Virus record (IMG/VR): IMGVR_UViG_3300022658_000327
Span: 1 to 39,517 of that record
Length of the DNA: 39,517 nucleotides
From: a virus
Strand: one strand, 5' to 3'
Positions within the stretch are counted from its first letter, which is position 1, and each line of letters starts with the position of its first letter. The notes beneath the pieces were generated by a model, which saw nothing but the letters and a program-made list of their open reading frames with translations, made no database searches and was not told where the DNA came from. A program made the position numbers and the translations under genes. Of this stretch, positions 15,422 to 21,679 are shown in pieces.

Positions 15422-15939
15422 TTTCGACGGATGGAGTAGGAGACGGACGGAGACGTGCGGACGCTGGCGTAGCTGGTCGGCCCGCTGTACTTGGGAGTCG
15501 CTGCAGGTGTAGGCTTTGGAGTGGCTGCAGGAGGCGGCGCAGACACGGCCGGCTTGGCATCGGGCGCATGGTTGACGGTCTGGTTGACCTGCGTCTGGTG
15601 AATGACGGTCTTGTTGACGACGGTCGGGCGCTGGCTGCTGTAGCCGCCACCACCGCCAGATCCACCGCCGGACAGTGCATGTCCGATCATTCCGCCGATC
15701 AGCATGTCACGGACCATGTTGTCGCCACCGCCCTGCTGGACGATGACCGGCTGCGCTGGAGCCTGGACGACGGCAGGCGCTGCTTGCTGCTGGACGTATG
15801 GAGGCGGGGCTACCTGCGGCGGTACGCCTTGCTGGTAGACAACGTCATCGCGTCGGCTGCATCCGGTTGCCGCCAGCAAAAAGATGACAACGACAGCCAG
15901 GCACAGCAGGTAGATGCCTACGAACTTGCGGCCGCTCAC
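15418..15939 (-). CDS. Prophage lipoprotein with Gly-rich middle
   Basis: 173 residues from a GTG at 15939 with a GGGAG ribosome site; the GTG overlaps the upstream stop. A signal segment (YLLCLAVVVIFLLAATGC) ends at a lipobox-type cysteine. After it come Gln/Pro-rich repeats, then DNMVRDMLIGGMIGHAL and a Gly stretch, then Pro/Ala/Lys/Thr-rich sequence. It is probably lipid-anchored in the envelope. Lipoproteins in late phage operons may act in lysis or superinfection exclusion; this one sits away from the lysis genes, so its job is open. Confidence 0.6.
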   Translation of the reverse strand: MSGRKFVGIYLLCLAVVVIFLLAATGCSRRDDVVYQQGVPPQVAPPPYVQQQAAPAVVQAPAQPVIVQQGGGDNMVRDMLIGGMIGHALSGGGSGGGGGYSSQRPTVVNKTVIHQTQVNQTVNHAPDAKPAVSAPPPAATPKPTPAATPKYSGPTSYASVRTSPSVSYSIRRK

Positions 15940-16397
15940 GATGCGCTCCCGCCGATTGAGTTGCGGCAGGCTTCGGCCACGATGGCGGCCTGGTGCAGAC
16001 GCTCCTTGAGCTGGTAGCCCATCAGCGGCCAAATCTTTGCCACGGCGTTCTGGCGCGCGATCTTGCGGCCGATCTCGGCGTTGAAGTTCTCAGGGCTGGC
16101 GCAGGCCGACTCACCGGTGACGGTGAAGCCGTTCTTCAGCACCAGGACGCAGAAGGTCAGCAAGTCCAAGCACCGCAGTGGAGCGTCAAAACTCCCTTCC
16201 GGAATGTGCAGTGTCTCGGCCTTGTTATCTGCCGCAATAGCCCCTAGCGTTCCTTGGGCAGCGGTGAAATAGTGCTCGCCAACGATGTTCGCCTCGACGT
16301 CCGCCGTTGTCACGCGGGGCGCCACGTTGGCATTGACTCGCTGGATGGCGGCCTCGATGGACTCGTCGCTGACGGGCTCGATGTGCTCGTGCTTCAT
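15936..16397 (-). CDS. Phage Gp49-like protein (N4 gp49 / Sf6 gene 66 family)
   Basis: 153 residues. The signature region is clear: EHYFTAAQGTLG, LLTFCVLVLKNGFTVTGES, then FNAEIGRKIARQNAVAKIWP and LMGYQLKERL. This matches the N4 gp49 / Sf6 gene 66 family, small proteins common in phage genomes with no assigned biochemical role. The ATG has a GGAG ribosome site. It follows the large terminase gene by 24 bp. Confidence 0.8.
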   Translation of the reverse strand: MKHEHIEPVSDESIEAAIQRVNANVAPRVTTADVEANIVGEHYFTAAQGTLGAIAADNKAETLHIPEGSFDAPLRCLDLLTFCVLVLKNGFTVTGESACASPENFNAEIGRKIARQNAVAKIWPLMGYQLKERLHQAAIVAEACRNSIGGSAS

Positions 16398-16421
16398 GGG
16401 TTGATCTCCGGGTTGGGGTTG

Positions 16422-17153
16422 TCAATAACCGGTGCTGGCGTCCAGGACGCCGTAACCGATCGTGGGGAGTGCTTTGGGAATCTCAGGCTGCGTCAGGTAG
16501 CGCCGCATCTCTGGCTCTTCCTTGCGCGCCAGGCAGTCCATGGCGTCGTCGTGGGCAGCGACCGGGAAGGCGGTGTATTCCGCCCGGAAGTCGTCCATGA
16601 TGTCTCTCTGGTGTCCGTCAGACATGACGCGCACCATTGACTGCGGCATCCAGGTGCGACCCATCTGGAACGATGGAATCAGGCGCCGGATGCGGTCCTC
16701 TTTCTTGGTCGATCCACCCAGCTCCATCACGCGGAAGCGGAACTGCTGCCGCTCCATCTCTTGCTTGATGTGCTCGATGTCTGCCTGCAGGCCGTACTGC
16801 TCATAGCCAACGCATGCCGGCTTGTGACGGCGGACCAGCTCAAAAACCTTTTCGGTGCGCTCGGTCAGGTTCAGGCGGTCGCGGATGCCGTCGACAACGT
16901 AATCGTTCCCGTCTGGCCCCATGCCGACCACCCACATGCTGGTGAAGTCGCCGCGGGTCTTGCTCTTGCCGGATGATGGATCGACCAGCAGGATCTTCTG
17001 GCCGACCATTGGGGTGCGTCCCCAATACTGCAGCCATTCCTTTTGAACTCGCCGCCACCGATGGGACGCGGCTCCTGCTGGTACAGCGCCGACCAGGTGC
17101 GCGGCTCGCGCTTGGCGATGGCCACCATCTCGGGCGTAAACCATTCCGGCCAC
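16422..17153 (-). CDS. terL: Terminase large subunit, C-terminal nuclease part (frameshifted gene)
   Basis: From about residue 38 this frame reads KEWLQYWGRTPM, then KILLVDPSSGKSKTRGDFTS and GYEQYGLQADIEHIK, and later AAHDDAMDCLA. This is the RNase H-like nuclease domain of a large terminase, with the first catalytic Asp in LLVDPS and late acidic residues in HDDAMD. The first 37 residues in the frame are out-of-frame shadow. It joins the 16871-17905 frame at the A-run 17041-17044: one more A gives GGEFKKEWLQYW. As written, the nuclease and ATPase would not be made as one chain. Confidence 0.75.
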   Translation of the reverse strand: MAGMVYARDGGHRQARAAHLVGAVPAGAASHRWRRVQKEWLQYWGRTPMVGQKILLVDPSSGKSKTRGDFTSMWVVGMGPDGNDYVVDGIRDRLNLTERTEKVFELVRRHKPACVGYEQYGLQADIEHIKQEMERQQFRFRVMELGGSTKKEDRIRRLIPSFQMGRTWMPQSMVRVMSDGHQRDIMDDFRAEYTAFPVAAHDDAMDCLARKEEPEMRRYLTQPEIPKALPTIGYGVLDASTGY

Positions 17154-17905
17154 AGCGTTTCGCCAGGCTCGCGGCCCAGCGGATCGTCCAGGCCGGCTTC
17201 CATCGGGATCTTGAGCACCTTGACGCGCTGGCCCGGGTGTTTCTTGATGTCCTCCAGCAATCGGCCGGCCAGGTCGTCTTCGTGCCAGCGGGTCATGATG
17301 ATGACGATGGCGCCGCCCGGCTTCAGGCGGGTCTGCAGGTCATCACGGAACCAGGCCCATTGCTTTTCGCGGATCGTCTCGCTGTCGGCTTCCTCTCGGC
17401 TCTTGACCGGGTCGTCAATCAGGATCAGATCGCCACGGCGACCGGTGATGGTGCCGCCGACACCGGCAGCAAAGTATTCTCCGCCTTTGGTGGTTTCCCA
17501 CCGCCCTGCAGCTGCCGACTCGGCTGACAGCTCGCTGTCCGGGAAGATGGAGCGGTGAGCCTGGCCGCCGACCAGTCCGCGGGAACGGCGCCCGAAGCGC
17601 TCGGCCAGCTCTCCGGTATTGGACGCGCAGATCACGCACTTGTGCGGATTCTTGCCCAGATACCAGGCCGGGAAGCCAACGGACGAATAAGTCGACTTCG
17701 CAGAGCCTGGCGGCATGGAGATGATCAGGACGTCCAGTTCTCCAGCTTCAACGCGCTCCAGCTCATGGATCAGCAGCTTGTGGTGCAACGCTGGCTCATA
17801 GTCCATCGTTGCGCGCACGTAATCGGCATAGCTGTCCTTGGCCCTGTCGTGCAACTGCTTTTCCAGCAGCTGCATCAGCTCCAGTCGGTCTTCAAGCGCG
17901 GCCAA
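16871..17905 (-). CDS. terL: Terminase large subunit, N-terminal ATPase part (frameshifted gene)
   Basis: Starts at a TTG at 17905 with a GGAGAGG-type ribosome site, 14 bp inside the small terminase gene. The Walker A region is MPPGSAKSTYSSVGF (about residue 64) and Walker B is DLILIDDPVKSREEAD (about 155), followed by the coupling segment VIIMTRWHEDDLAGRL. This is the packaging motor ATPase. Good sequence runs to EPRPIGGGEFK (about residue 290), after which the frame is lost to RNGCSIG and a nonsense tail. The full gene would be 16422-17905, about 495 residues. Confidence 0.85.
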   Translation of the reverse strand: MAALEDRLELMQLLEKQLHDRAKDSYADYVRATMDYEPALHHKLLIHELERVEAGELDVLIISMPPGSAKSTYSSVGFPAWYLGKNPHKCVICASNTGELAERFGRRSRGLVGGQAHRSIFPDSELSAESAAAGRWETTKGGEYFAAGVGGTITGRRGDLILIDDPVKSREEADSETIREKQWAWFRDDLQTRLKPGGAIVIIMTRWHEDDLAGRLLEDIKKHPGQRVKVLKIPMEAGLDDPLGREPGETLWPEWFTPEMVAIAKREPRTWSALYQQEPRPIGGGEFKRNGCSIGDAPQWSARRSCWSIHHPARARPAATSPACGWSAWGQTGTITLSTASATA

Positions 17906-18536
17906 GCTTCCTCTCCAACTCAGCGATGCGCGCGTCCACGTCTTCAGGACTCAATTTGTCCAGAGGATTGACGCCCTTACCCTTGTCGTCGGCGTCCAGG
18001 CCGTAGGCTTTGCGCTCCAGCTCGACCAGCGTCTTCAGCGTGTCGGCCAGCTTCTTCATGCTGTCCACGCGCTGCGGAAGGCTGATGACCTTGCGGTAAA
18101 TCTCATTCAGCCGGTCGACACCCTTGTCGTCCTCGCGGCGCATCAGCTCGCCCAGTTCATCCAGGATGTCGGCGTTTTCAGTCTGCCCTTCCAGTTCCTG
18201 GAGCAACTTGGTCGTCAACTCACGATTGCGGCGTATGTCCGAGCGGTGGGCCAGCCGGACGTCAGCAATCCGCATGGCGTTGGCTTCGATAACCTGCCGC
18301 TCGGTTGCAGCGGTTTCCGTGGAAACTTGGCTGGAAACCTCACGCTTGGAAACCAGTGCTTCAGCCTTGGCCTGGATCTTTGCCTGAAGGTCGCGTTCCC
18401 ATCCTTCAGCCTTGGCGCGCTTGTTGATGGCTGTATGCGAGATGCTGTGTGTGGCGGCGATCTCACGGACAGACAGAACACCAGCGCGATATTCAGTTTC
18501 AATTCGCTCCCAATCGGGAGCCTTCTTCTCAGTCAT
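17892..18536 (-). CDS. terS: Terminase small subunit
   Basis: 214 residues. The N-terminus holds a helix-turn-helix (ERIETEYRAGVLSVREIAAT, HSISHTAINKRAKAEGW) typical of small terminases that bind the packaging site. A long helical middle (KIQAKAEALVSK to about residue 150) should drive ring formation, and the C-terminus ends DARIAELERKLGRA, next to the large subunit it contacts. It overlaps the large terminase gene by 14 bp. It is the first protein gene after the structured late leader. Confidence 0.85.
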   Translation of the reverse strand: MTEKKAPDWERIETEYRAGVLSVREIAATHSISHTAINKRAKAEGWERDLQAKIQAKAEALVSKREVSSQVSTETAATERQVIEANAMRIADVRLAHRSDIRRNRELTTKLLQELEGQTENADILDELGELMRREDDKGVDRLNEIYRKVISLPQRVDSMKKLADTLKTLVELERKAYGLDADDKGKGVNPLDKLSPEDVDARIAELERKLGRA

Positions 18537-18568
18537 GGGTGTTACCCGCTCCGTTATGGGGTTGGATG

Positions 18569-18592
18569 AAAAGCCGGCGCGCCCCAGCCGGC
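18569..18592 (-). terminator. Terminator in the leader of the small terminase gene
   Basis: Minus strand GCCGGC, loop TGGGGCGC, GCCGGC, then TTTT. It is 33 bp before the terS ATG and is the second terminator between promoter P4 and the packaging genes. Confidence 0.65.
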
Positions 18593-18739
18593 GATGGGTT
18601 AGTTCGCGCTACTGGCTGGGGCGGTCGGCGGCGGAGGGTTTGCCCACCCTGCCGCTGGGGCCAGGCTGTTCCTTCCAGATCCGGGTGGAGGGAATCCCGG
18701 TGGTCGGGTGAGCTGCCTGGGTTTTCTGGGTGTCAGAAA

Positions 18740-18773
18740 CAAAAAAGCCCCTGGGCATTTCTGCTCAGAGGCT
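18740..18773 (-). terminator. Terminator at the 3' end of the late structured RNA
   Basis: Minus strand AGCCTCTG pairs with CAGGGGCT around an inner stem and GAAA loop, followed by TTTTTT. It should define the 3' end of the RNA starting at promoter P4 unless an antiterminator acts. Confidence 0.85.
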
Positions 18774-19060
18774 TCTATGGGTTGATGGCCCCAGTGTCGT
18801 GACGCTACCTGGGTCGCAGCGGGAACGCCCTGCCTGGCACGGTGTCAAGCCGCTCATCGCGGGTTCCTCCGCTTTGGTGGCTGATGGCGCCCGGGAACCC
18901 CCAGGCCTGCTCATGGAAATGATCTTATGGGGGTCTAAATCCCCCGCCATGTCGCTTGACCATCACAGCTGCAACCTGACCGCCAGGGCGGTTGGCGCTC
19001 CATGCCATTACCCGCTTGGAGCCAATGGGCTGACTCGTCTGCAGGCTATCAAGCCGCATG

Positions 19061-19090
19061 TGTGATGGCCCCAGTCTTTCCTGGGTGTCA
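19061..19090 (-). ncRNA. 30-nt hairpin element, late copy
   Basis: On the minus strand: TGACA, stem CCCAG, loop GAAAGA, stem CTGGG, then GCCATCACA. TGA and TCA can close an outer stem, leaving internal loops CA and GCCA. The same element occurs on the plus strand at 27685-27714 with two differences, both in one base pair. Its last eight bases can pair with TGTGATGG at 18967-18960. Confidence 0.75.
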
Positions 19091-19113
19091 CTGCTGCTGT
19101 GTCCTCTGCAACT

Positions 19114-19181
19114 CCGGGCGTGGAGGACTCTCGATACCTTACGGTTTCGGCCTCAGTGGCCTCATCAGTCGAGTTGCCCGG
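19114..19181 (-). ncRNA. Hammerhead ribozyme (stem I open)
   Basis: All core elements are present on the minus strand. Stem I: CTCGA (19173-19169) with TCGAG (19134-19130), extended by CCGGGC (19181-19176) with GCCCGG (19119-19114). Core CTGATGA at 19168-19162. Stem II: GGCC, loop ACTGA, GGCC (19161-19149). Core GAA then A (19148-19145). Stem III: ACC, loop GTAA, GGT. The cleavage triplet is GTA, so cleavage is expected after 19135. The internal loop AA / AGTCCTCCAC in stem I could contact loop II, as natural ribozymes need. The chance of all parts arising together is very small. Confidence 0.9.
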
Positions 19182-19317
19182 GCTTGACCTACCTATTCAC
19201 CAGCAGACGGGTAGGAAACGCTCATCCCCGTCTTTCCGAGGTGTCCGGCCTTGGGTGGCCTTCCCTGTGGTTCGCATGATCCGGCGCAGACCCACACAAA
19301 CTGCGGCCCGGTGCTCT

Positions 19318-19398
19318 TTGATGGCGGGCAGACTGTCCATCCTGCCGGCCTCCGGGTTGCCCCGGCGCTCTATCTAGGTTCTGAGCTACACCATCAAG
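19318..19398 (-). ncRNA. tRNA-like cloverleaf within the late RNA
   Basis: TTGATGGTG (starting 19397) pairs with CGCCATCAA (ending 19318) as a 9-bp closing helix. Inside are three hairpins: GCTC/GAGC, CCGGG-GCAA-CCCGG and GGCAG/CTGCC. The first 20 bases (GATGGTGTAGCTCAG) look like the 5' end of a tRNA, but the D-loop lacks GG, the middle hairpin has a 4-base loop and there is no T-loop. It is not a working tRNA; it may be a tRNA remnant or mimic. Confidence 0.5.
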
Positions 19399-19464
19399 GC
19401 TGAGGGCTGTAGGCCACGGTTTAAACGCCGAAGCAAGCCGCAACCCAACAACCCACAGTCTTGA

Positions 19465-19539
19465 TGGCTCCAAAGGCTGGGATCGAACCAGCGACCGACG
19501 GATTAACAGTCCGCTGCACTACCGCTGTGCTACCTTGGA
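19465..19539 (-). tRNA. tRNA-Asn (GUU) with encoded CCA
   Basis: Minus strand acceptor TCCAAGG (19539-19533) pairs with CTTTGGA (19475-19469), with one G-T pair, then discriminator G and CCA (19467-19465). D-arm GCAC/GTGC, anticodon arm GCGGA-CTGTTAA-TCCGT with anticodon GTT, variable CGGTC, and T-arm GCTGG-TTCGATC-CCAGC. All parts are regular. It is about 30 nt after the predicted start of promoter P4, so it would be the first product of the late transcript. Processing at CCA would release the 5' end of the structured RNA. Confidence 0.95.
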
Positions 19540-19576
19540 ACATCTGGGCCAGTGCAGACGCACCAGCCCGAGCGAT

Positions 19577-19605
19577 ATTTTCTCAGGGGAGCATTCCCCT
19601 TTCAA
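19577..19605 (-). promoter_or_regulatory. Promoter P4, candidate late promoter (pR'-like)
   Basis: Minus strand -35 TTGAAA (19605-19600), 17-bp spacer beginning GGGGAATGC, -10 GAAAAT (19582-19577). It lies just beyond the Q-like gene and upstream of the tRNA, structured RNA, two terminators and the packaging genes. In lambda-type phages the Q site lies between -35 and -10 of this promoter, which is where the shared GGGGAAT block is. GACTATT, a half-site of the CI/Cro operator, abuts the -35. Confidence 0.65.
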
Positions 19606-19608
19606 TAG

Positions 19609-20070
19609 TCACAGCTCCATATCCGTGGCAAGTTTTTTCATGATGTTGCCTGCGACCATGCGCTCCAGGCTAGCCAAGTACTCGACCAGGTCGCGTTCGG
19701 CTTCACCCTCAATGGTCTTGCGTCCTGAACCTTGGCAGGCCGGGCAGACTTCATCGGACAGGATCGGTGTGTCGGGGATAACCTGGTATCCCCTGCCCTC
19801 GCAGTCGTCGCACCGGTCATTGGCGATGTGCTTCAGGACTTTGACAACCAGCCGGCGGTCGTACCCCATAACGATCAGCTGGCTGGCCAGGTAGAACACC
19901 TCACGGCGATCATCGGCGTACTTGAAACGCCACAGCGCCAAGCCGATCGGGTTGTCCTGGCCGGCCATTCCGCAGGCGCGGATGACGTCGATGTCGCCGA
20001 TCTCGTCGACGGGCACGTCACCCAGGTCTGAGGATGTCTGGGCGTAGGAGATGCGTTCGCGGGCGGTCAT
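19609..20070 (-). CDS. Zinc-finger protein, possible Q-type late antiterminator
   Basis: 153 residues from the ATG at 20070, which has a GAGG ribosome site; the longer frame starts inside another gene. Residues about 88-125 contain two CxxCxGxG knuckles (CDDCEGRGYQ and CPACQGSGRK), a zinc-binding pair like that of DnaJ. The N-terminal part is helical with LALWRFKYADDRREVFYLAS. Some phage Q proteins of the 82 type carry such a zinc motif. The gene is last in the early operon and lies directly before the late promoter, as Q does in lambdoid phages. The call rests on that position plus the zinc motif. Confidence 0.5.
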   Translation of the reverse strand: MTARERISYAQTSSDLGDVPVDEIGDIDVIRACGMAGQDNPIGLALWRFKYADDRREVFYLASQLIVMGYDRRLVVKVLKHIANDRCDDCEGRGYQVIPDTPILSDEVCPACQGSGRKTIEGEAERDLVEYLASLERMVAGNIMKKLATDMEL

Positions 20071-20192
20071 GCTTGCACCTCGGCAGAAGAACGGACGACC
20101 ATCGCGCAGGGAAAATCTCCGCAGCCATGATGCTTCGCTTGGCTTCCTGCTGGATCGCAGGCACATTTTCTGAAAGCATCTACGACTACCAT
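20067..20192 (-). CDS. 41-residue Cys/His-rich small protein
   Basis: A small gene between two larger ones. Its ATG overlaps the end of the 20186-20470 gene and its stop overlaps the ATG of the next gene (ATGA). The peptide starts MVVVDAFRKCACDPAG and has HHGCGDFPCAM, giving four Cys and two His that could bind zinc. The tight overlaps on both sides argue that it is translated. I do not recognise a family. Confidence 0.5.
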   Translation of the reverse strand: MVVVDAFRKCACDPAGSQAKHHGCGDFPCAMVVRSSAEVQA

Positions 20193-20470
20193 TTCCGATT
20201 CATACTTTTCATGTGCTCTCGGAAAACCTCAGCCGGGTCAAACGGAGGTTCTACCTCGTGCTGCATCTCTTGCCAGCGCACCAGCGTGTCGATGGCTTCC
20301 TGCACATCCTGGCTGATGTCCTTCGCGCCGCGGCCGCCGGCGACCAGCAGCTTCTTGATGGCGTGCTGCAGGCAGGGGTTGATGACCTGGAACAGTTCCA
20401 GAACCCGGTACACGTCGACTTTCTGCAGGTGGCTCACGTCTTTGAAATAGTGGCTGTGCTTTTGGGTCAC
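20186..20470 (-). CDS. Conserved phage protein, early operon
   Basis: 94 residues. HYFKDVSHLQKVDVYRVLEL, then INPCLQHAIKKLLVAGGRGA and VQEAIDTLVRWQEMQ resemble the small phage proteins that share an HAIKYLLR-type helix (DUF3310-like in style). These are common next to replication genes, with no settled function. Its start overlaps the stop of the upstream gene by 4 bp. Confidence 0.6.
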   Translation of the reverse strand: MTQKHSHYFKDVSHLQKVDVYRVLELFQVINPCLQHAIKKLLVAGGRGAKDISQDVQEAIDTLVRWQEMQHEVEPPFDPAEVFREHMKSMNRKW

Positions 20471-20991
20471 GCTGCAATGCTCCGTTGTGGTTGATTGGCG
20501 GCCATCAGGCCAGTGAACAGCCCCGCGAACGGGTTGAATTCCGCTTCCTTCCAGGCTTCATTGAGCTGGACTTTCTTGACCAGTCCCACACTCACGCCGA
20601 ACTGCTCGGCGATTTCCTGGCGGGTCTTGACTCCCTTGAGCGCACGCATATCCCGGGCGATAGCCATGTTGATCTTGGCCAGTGGGTTGCTGTCGCGGGT
20701 GCGCAGGTTGGCAGCGATCTTGCGCGCCTTGACGTCGGGTCGGGCCATCACTTCCGCGGCAACGCTGGATTTCGTTTTCTTGGCCAGGTGTGCCAGGCAC
20801 ATCACATTGCCGCAGGTGCTCACGATCACTTCGTTCTTGGCCAGTGGCCCACGGCTGGCAGTCCACAGCGCGCGCTTGGCGGTGTGCTTGCCCAGCATCG
20901 GATGGCCTTTGGTGGAGCATGAACCCGTCCAGATCAGACAGTCGCCGTCTTCGCGGCACAGGTTCAGCAGGCGTTCTTTTCGGGTGGTCAT
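20467..20991 (-). CDS. HNH-like / homing-type endonuclease with C-terminal HTH
   Basis: 174 residues from the ATG at 20991, which overlaps the upstream stop (ATGA). The N-terminal half has CLIWTGSCSTKGHPMLGKHT, then ALWTASRGPL and STCGNVMCLAHLA, the layout of HNH proteins that recognise a cognate site. A classical HNH histidine pair is not obvious, so catalysis is uncertain. The C-terminal half reads AIARDMRALKGVKTRQEIAE then FGVSVGLVKKVQLNEAW, a helix-turn-helix often fused to these nucleases. In phages they act in DNA processing or as selfish elements. Here it is embedded in the operon, so a phage role is likelier. Confidence 0.55.
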   Translation of the reverse strand: MTTRKERLLNLCREDGDCLIWTGSCSTKGHPMLGKHTAKRALWTASRGPLAKNEVIVSTCGNVMCLAHLAKKTKSSVAAEVMARPDVKARKIAANLRTRDSNPLAKINMAIARDMRALKGVKTRQEIAEQFGVSVGLVKKVQLNEAWKEAEFNPFAGLFTGLMAANQPQRSIAA

Positions 20992-21248
20992 ACGGTAATC
21001 AGTCGTTGAATCGTTACGTTCAAAGCGTCCAGCTCGTCCATCTTGCGCAGGCTCCAGGCGCGCTTTTGGCCATGCCATCCCAGCAGGGAACCCTGGTGGC
21101 AGCTCTTGCACAGGGCGACCACGGTGAACTGGTTTCCCTGCTTGACGTGGTGGGCGTCACTCGGTCCGGGCTCGTCACAGACAGAACACGGAAGTTCTTT
21201 GACGCGCGCGATGTGCAGGCGCTCTTTGGCGTTCAGCTTGTTGTTCAT
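20988..21248 (-). CDS. Ref-like zinc/HNH recombination protein
   Basis: 86 residues. KELPCSVCDEPGPSDAHHVK, then VVALCKSCHQGSLLGWHGQK make a small zinc-bound HNH-type site (C-x-x-C, HH, C-x-x-C-H, H). The end ELDALNVTI is typical of phage Ref-type proteins, which cut DNA with RecA. The family call is from motif order. It sits beside ninB, as expected for a recombination or nin region. Confidence 0.7.
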   Translation of the reverse strand: MNNKLNAKERLHIARVKELPCSVCDEPGPSDAHHVKQGNQFTVVALCKSCHQGSLLGWHGQKRAWSLRKMDELDALNVTIQRLITV

Positions 21249-21679
21249 TGCTGCCAGCTCCAGGCGGGAAGTCGGACATCACGGTCGGCGGCGGTCGCGT
21301 AGAGGAACTCAATCCAGTCGCGGAACTGCTCCTTGGTGAACTTGCTGGTGCGCTGTCCCAGCAGGACAACGCCACCGTTGAGTCCCATGGCTAGGCGGAC
21401 CTGCTCGCCACGGAATGCGGCTGTCAGCACGTCCTTCCACTCGTCGGGCTCCATGCGGGTCATACGGCCATCGACAGGCCACTCAAGCTGGCGGCTGAAC
21501 TCGGTCAGGATCGGCCACATGAGTCGGTTCTGAGCCATGCTGCGCGTCTCGGGCACCAGCTTCATAATCCAGCGCTTTTCTGCCTGCAGGACTTTGGCCA
21601 GAAACGGAAACAGCTGCTCTTTGATCGCCGCCCAGGCCTGCTGGCGGTTGAACAGTTGGATGGTCAGCGTCTCAGCCAT
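21245..21679 (-). CDS. ninB: NinB recombination protein
   Basis: 144 residues from the ATG at 21679; an upstream in-frame start lies in the RuvC-like gene. Key segments are TRSMAQNRLMWPILTEFSRQ, RMEPDEWKDVLTAAFRG, LNGGVVLLGQRTSKFTKEQF and WIEFLYATAADRDV, all characteristic of NinB (lambda Orf family), which binds single-stranded DNA-binding protein and single-stranded DNA and can replace RecFOR. It overlaps the resolvase gene by 8 bp. Confidence 0.9.
   Translation of the reverse strand: MAETLTIQLFNRQQAWAAIKEQLFPFLAKVLQAEKRWIMKLVPETRSMAQNRLMWPILTEFSRQLEWPVDGRMTRMEPDEWKDVLTAAFRGEQVRLAMGLNGGVVLLGQRTSKFTKEQFRDWIEFLYATAADRDVRLPAWSWQQ

Larger units (their letters stand above)
18741..19464 (-). ncRNA. 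Large structured non-coding RNA downstream of tRNA-Asn
   Basis: About 720 nt with no convincing protein frame. Many GC-rich hairpins can be seen on the minus strand: AGACGGG/CCCGTCT (19241-19207 area), GGCC/GGCC (19260 area), CGCAG/CTGCG with CCGG/CCGG (19310-19280), ACCGCC/GGCGGT (18992-18979), GCCTGGG/CCCGGGC (18905-18888) and long-range helices listed in the findings. It begins on the CCA end of a tRNA, contains a hammerhead ribozyme, and ends in a strong terminator. The setting recalls the large phage RNAs GOLLD and ROOL, which often lie beside tRNA genes. I cannot assign it to either. Confidence 0.7.

Noticed and set aside
18928-18946. GGGGG-TCTAAAT-CCCCC hairpin read as a T-arm, or on the other strand as a suppressor anticodon arm
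   Set aside because: No matching acceptor or D-arm on either strand; the loop does not fit a T-loop or normal anticodon loop.
18412-19279. Several plus- and minus-strand frames of 60-117 codons in the leader region
   Set aside because: They cross the ribozyme, tRNA-like fold and hairpins; no ribosome sites and no recognisable products.
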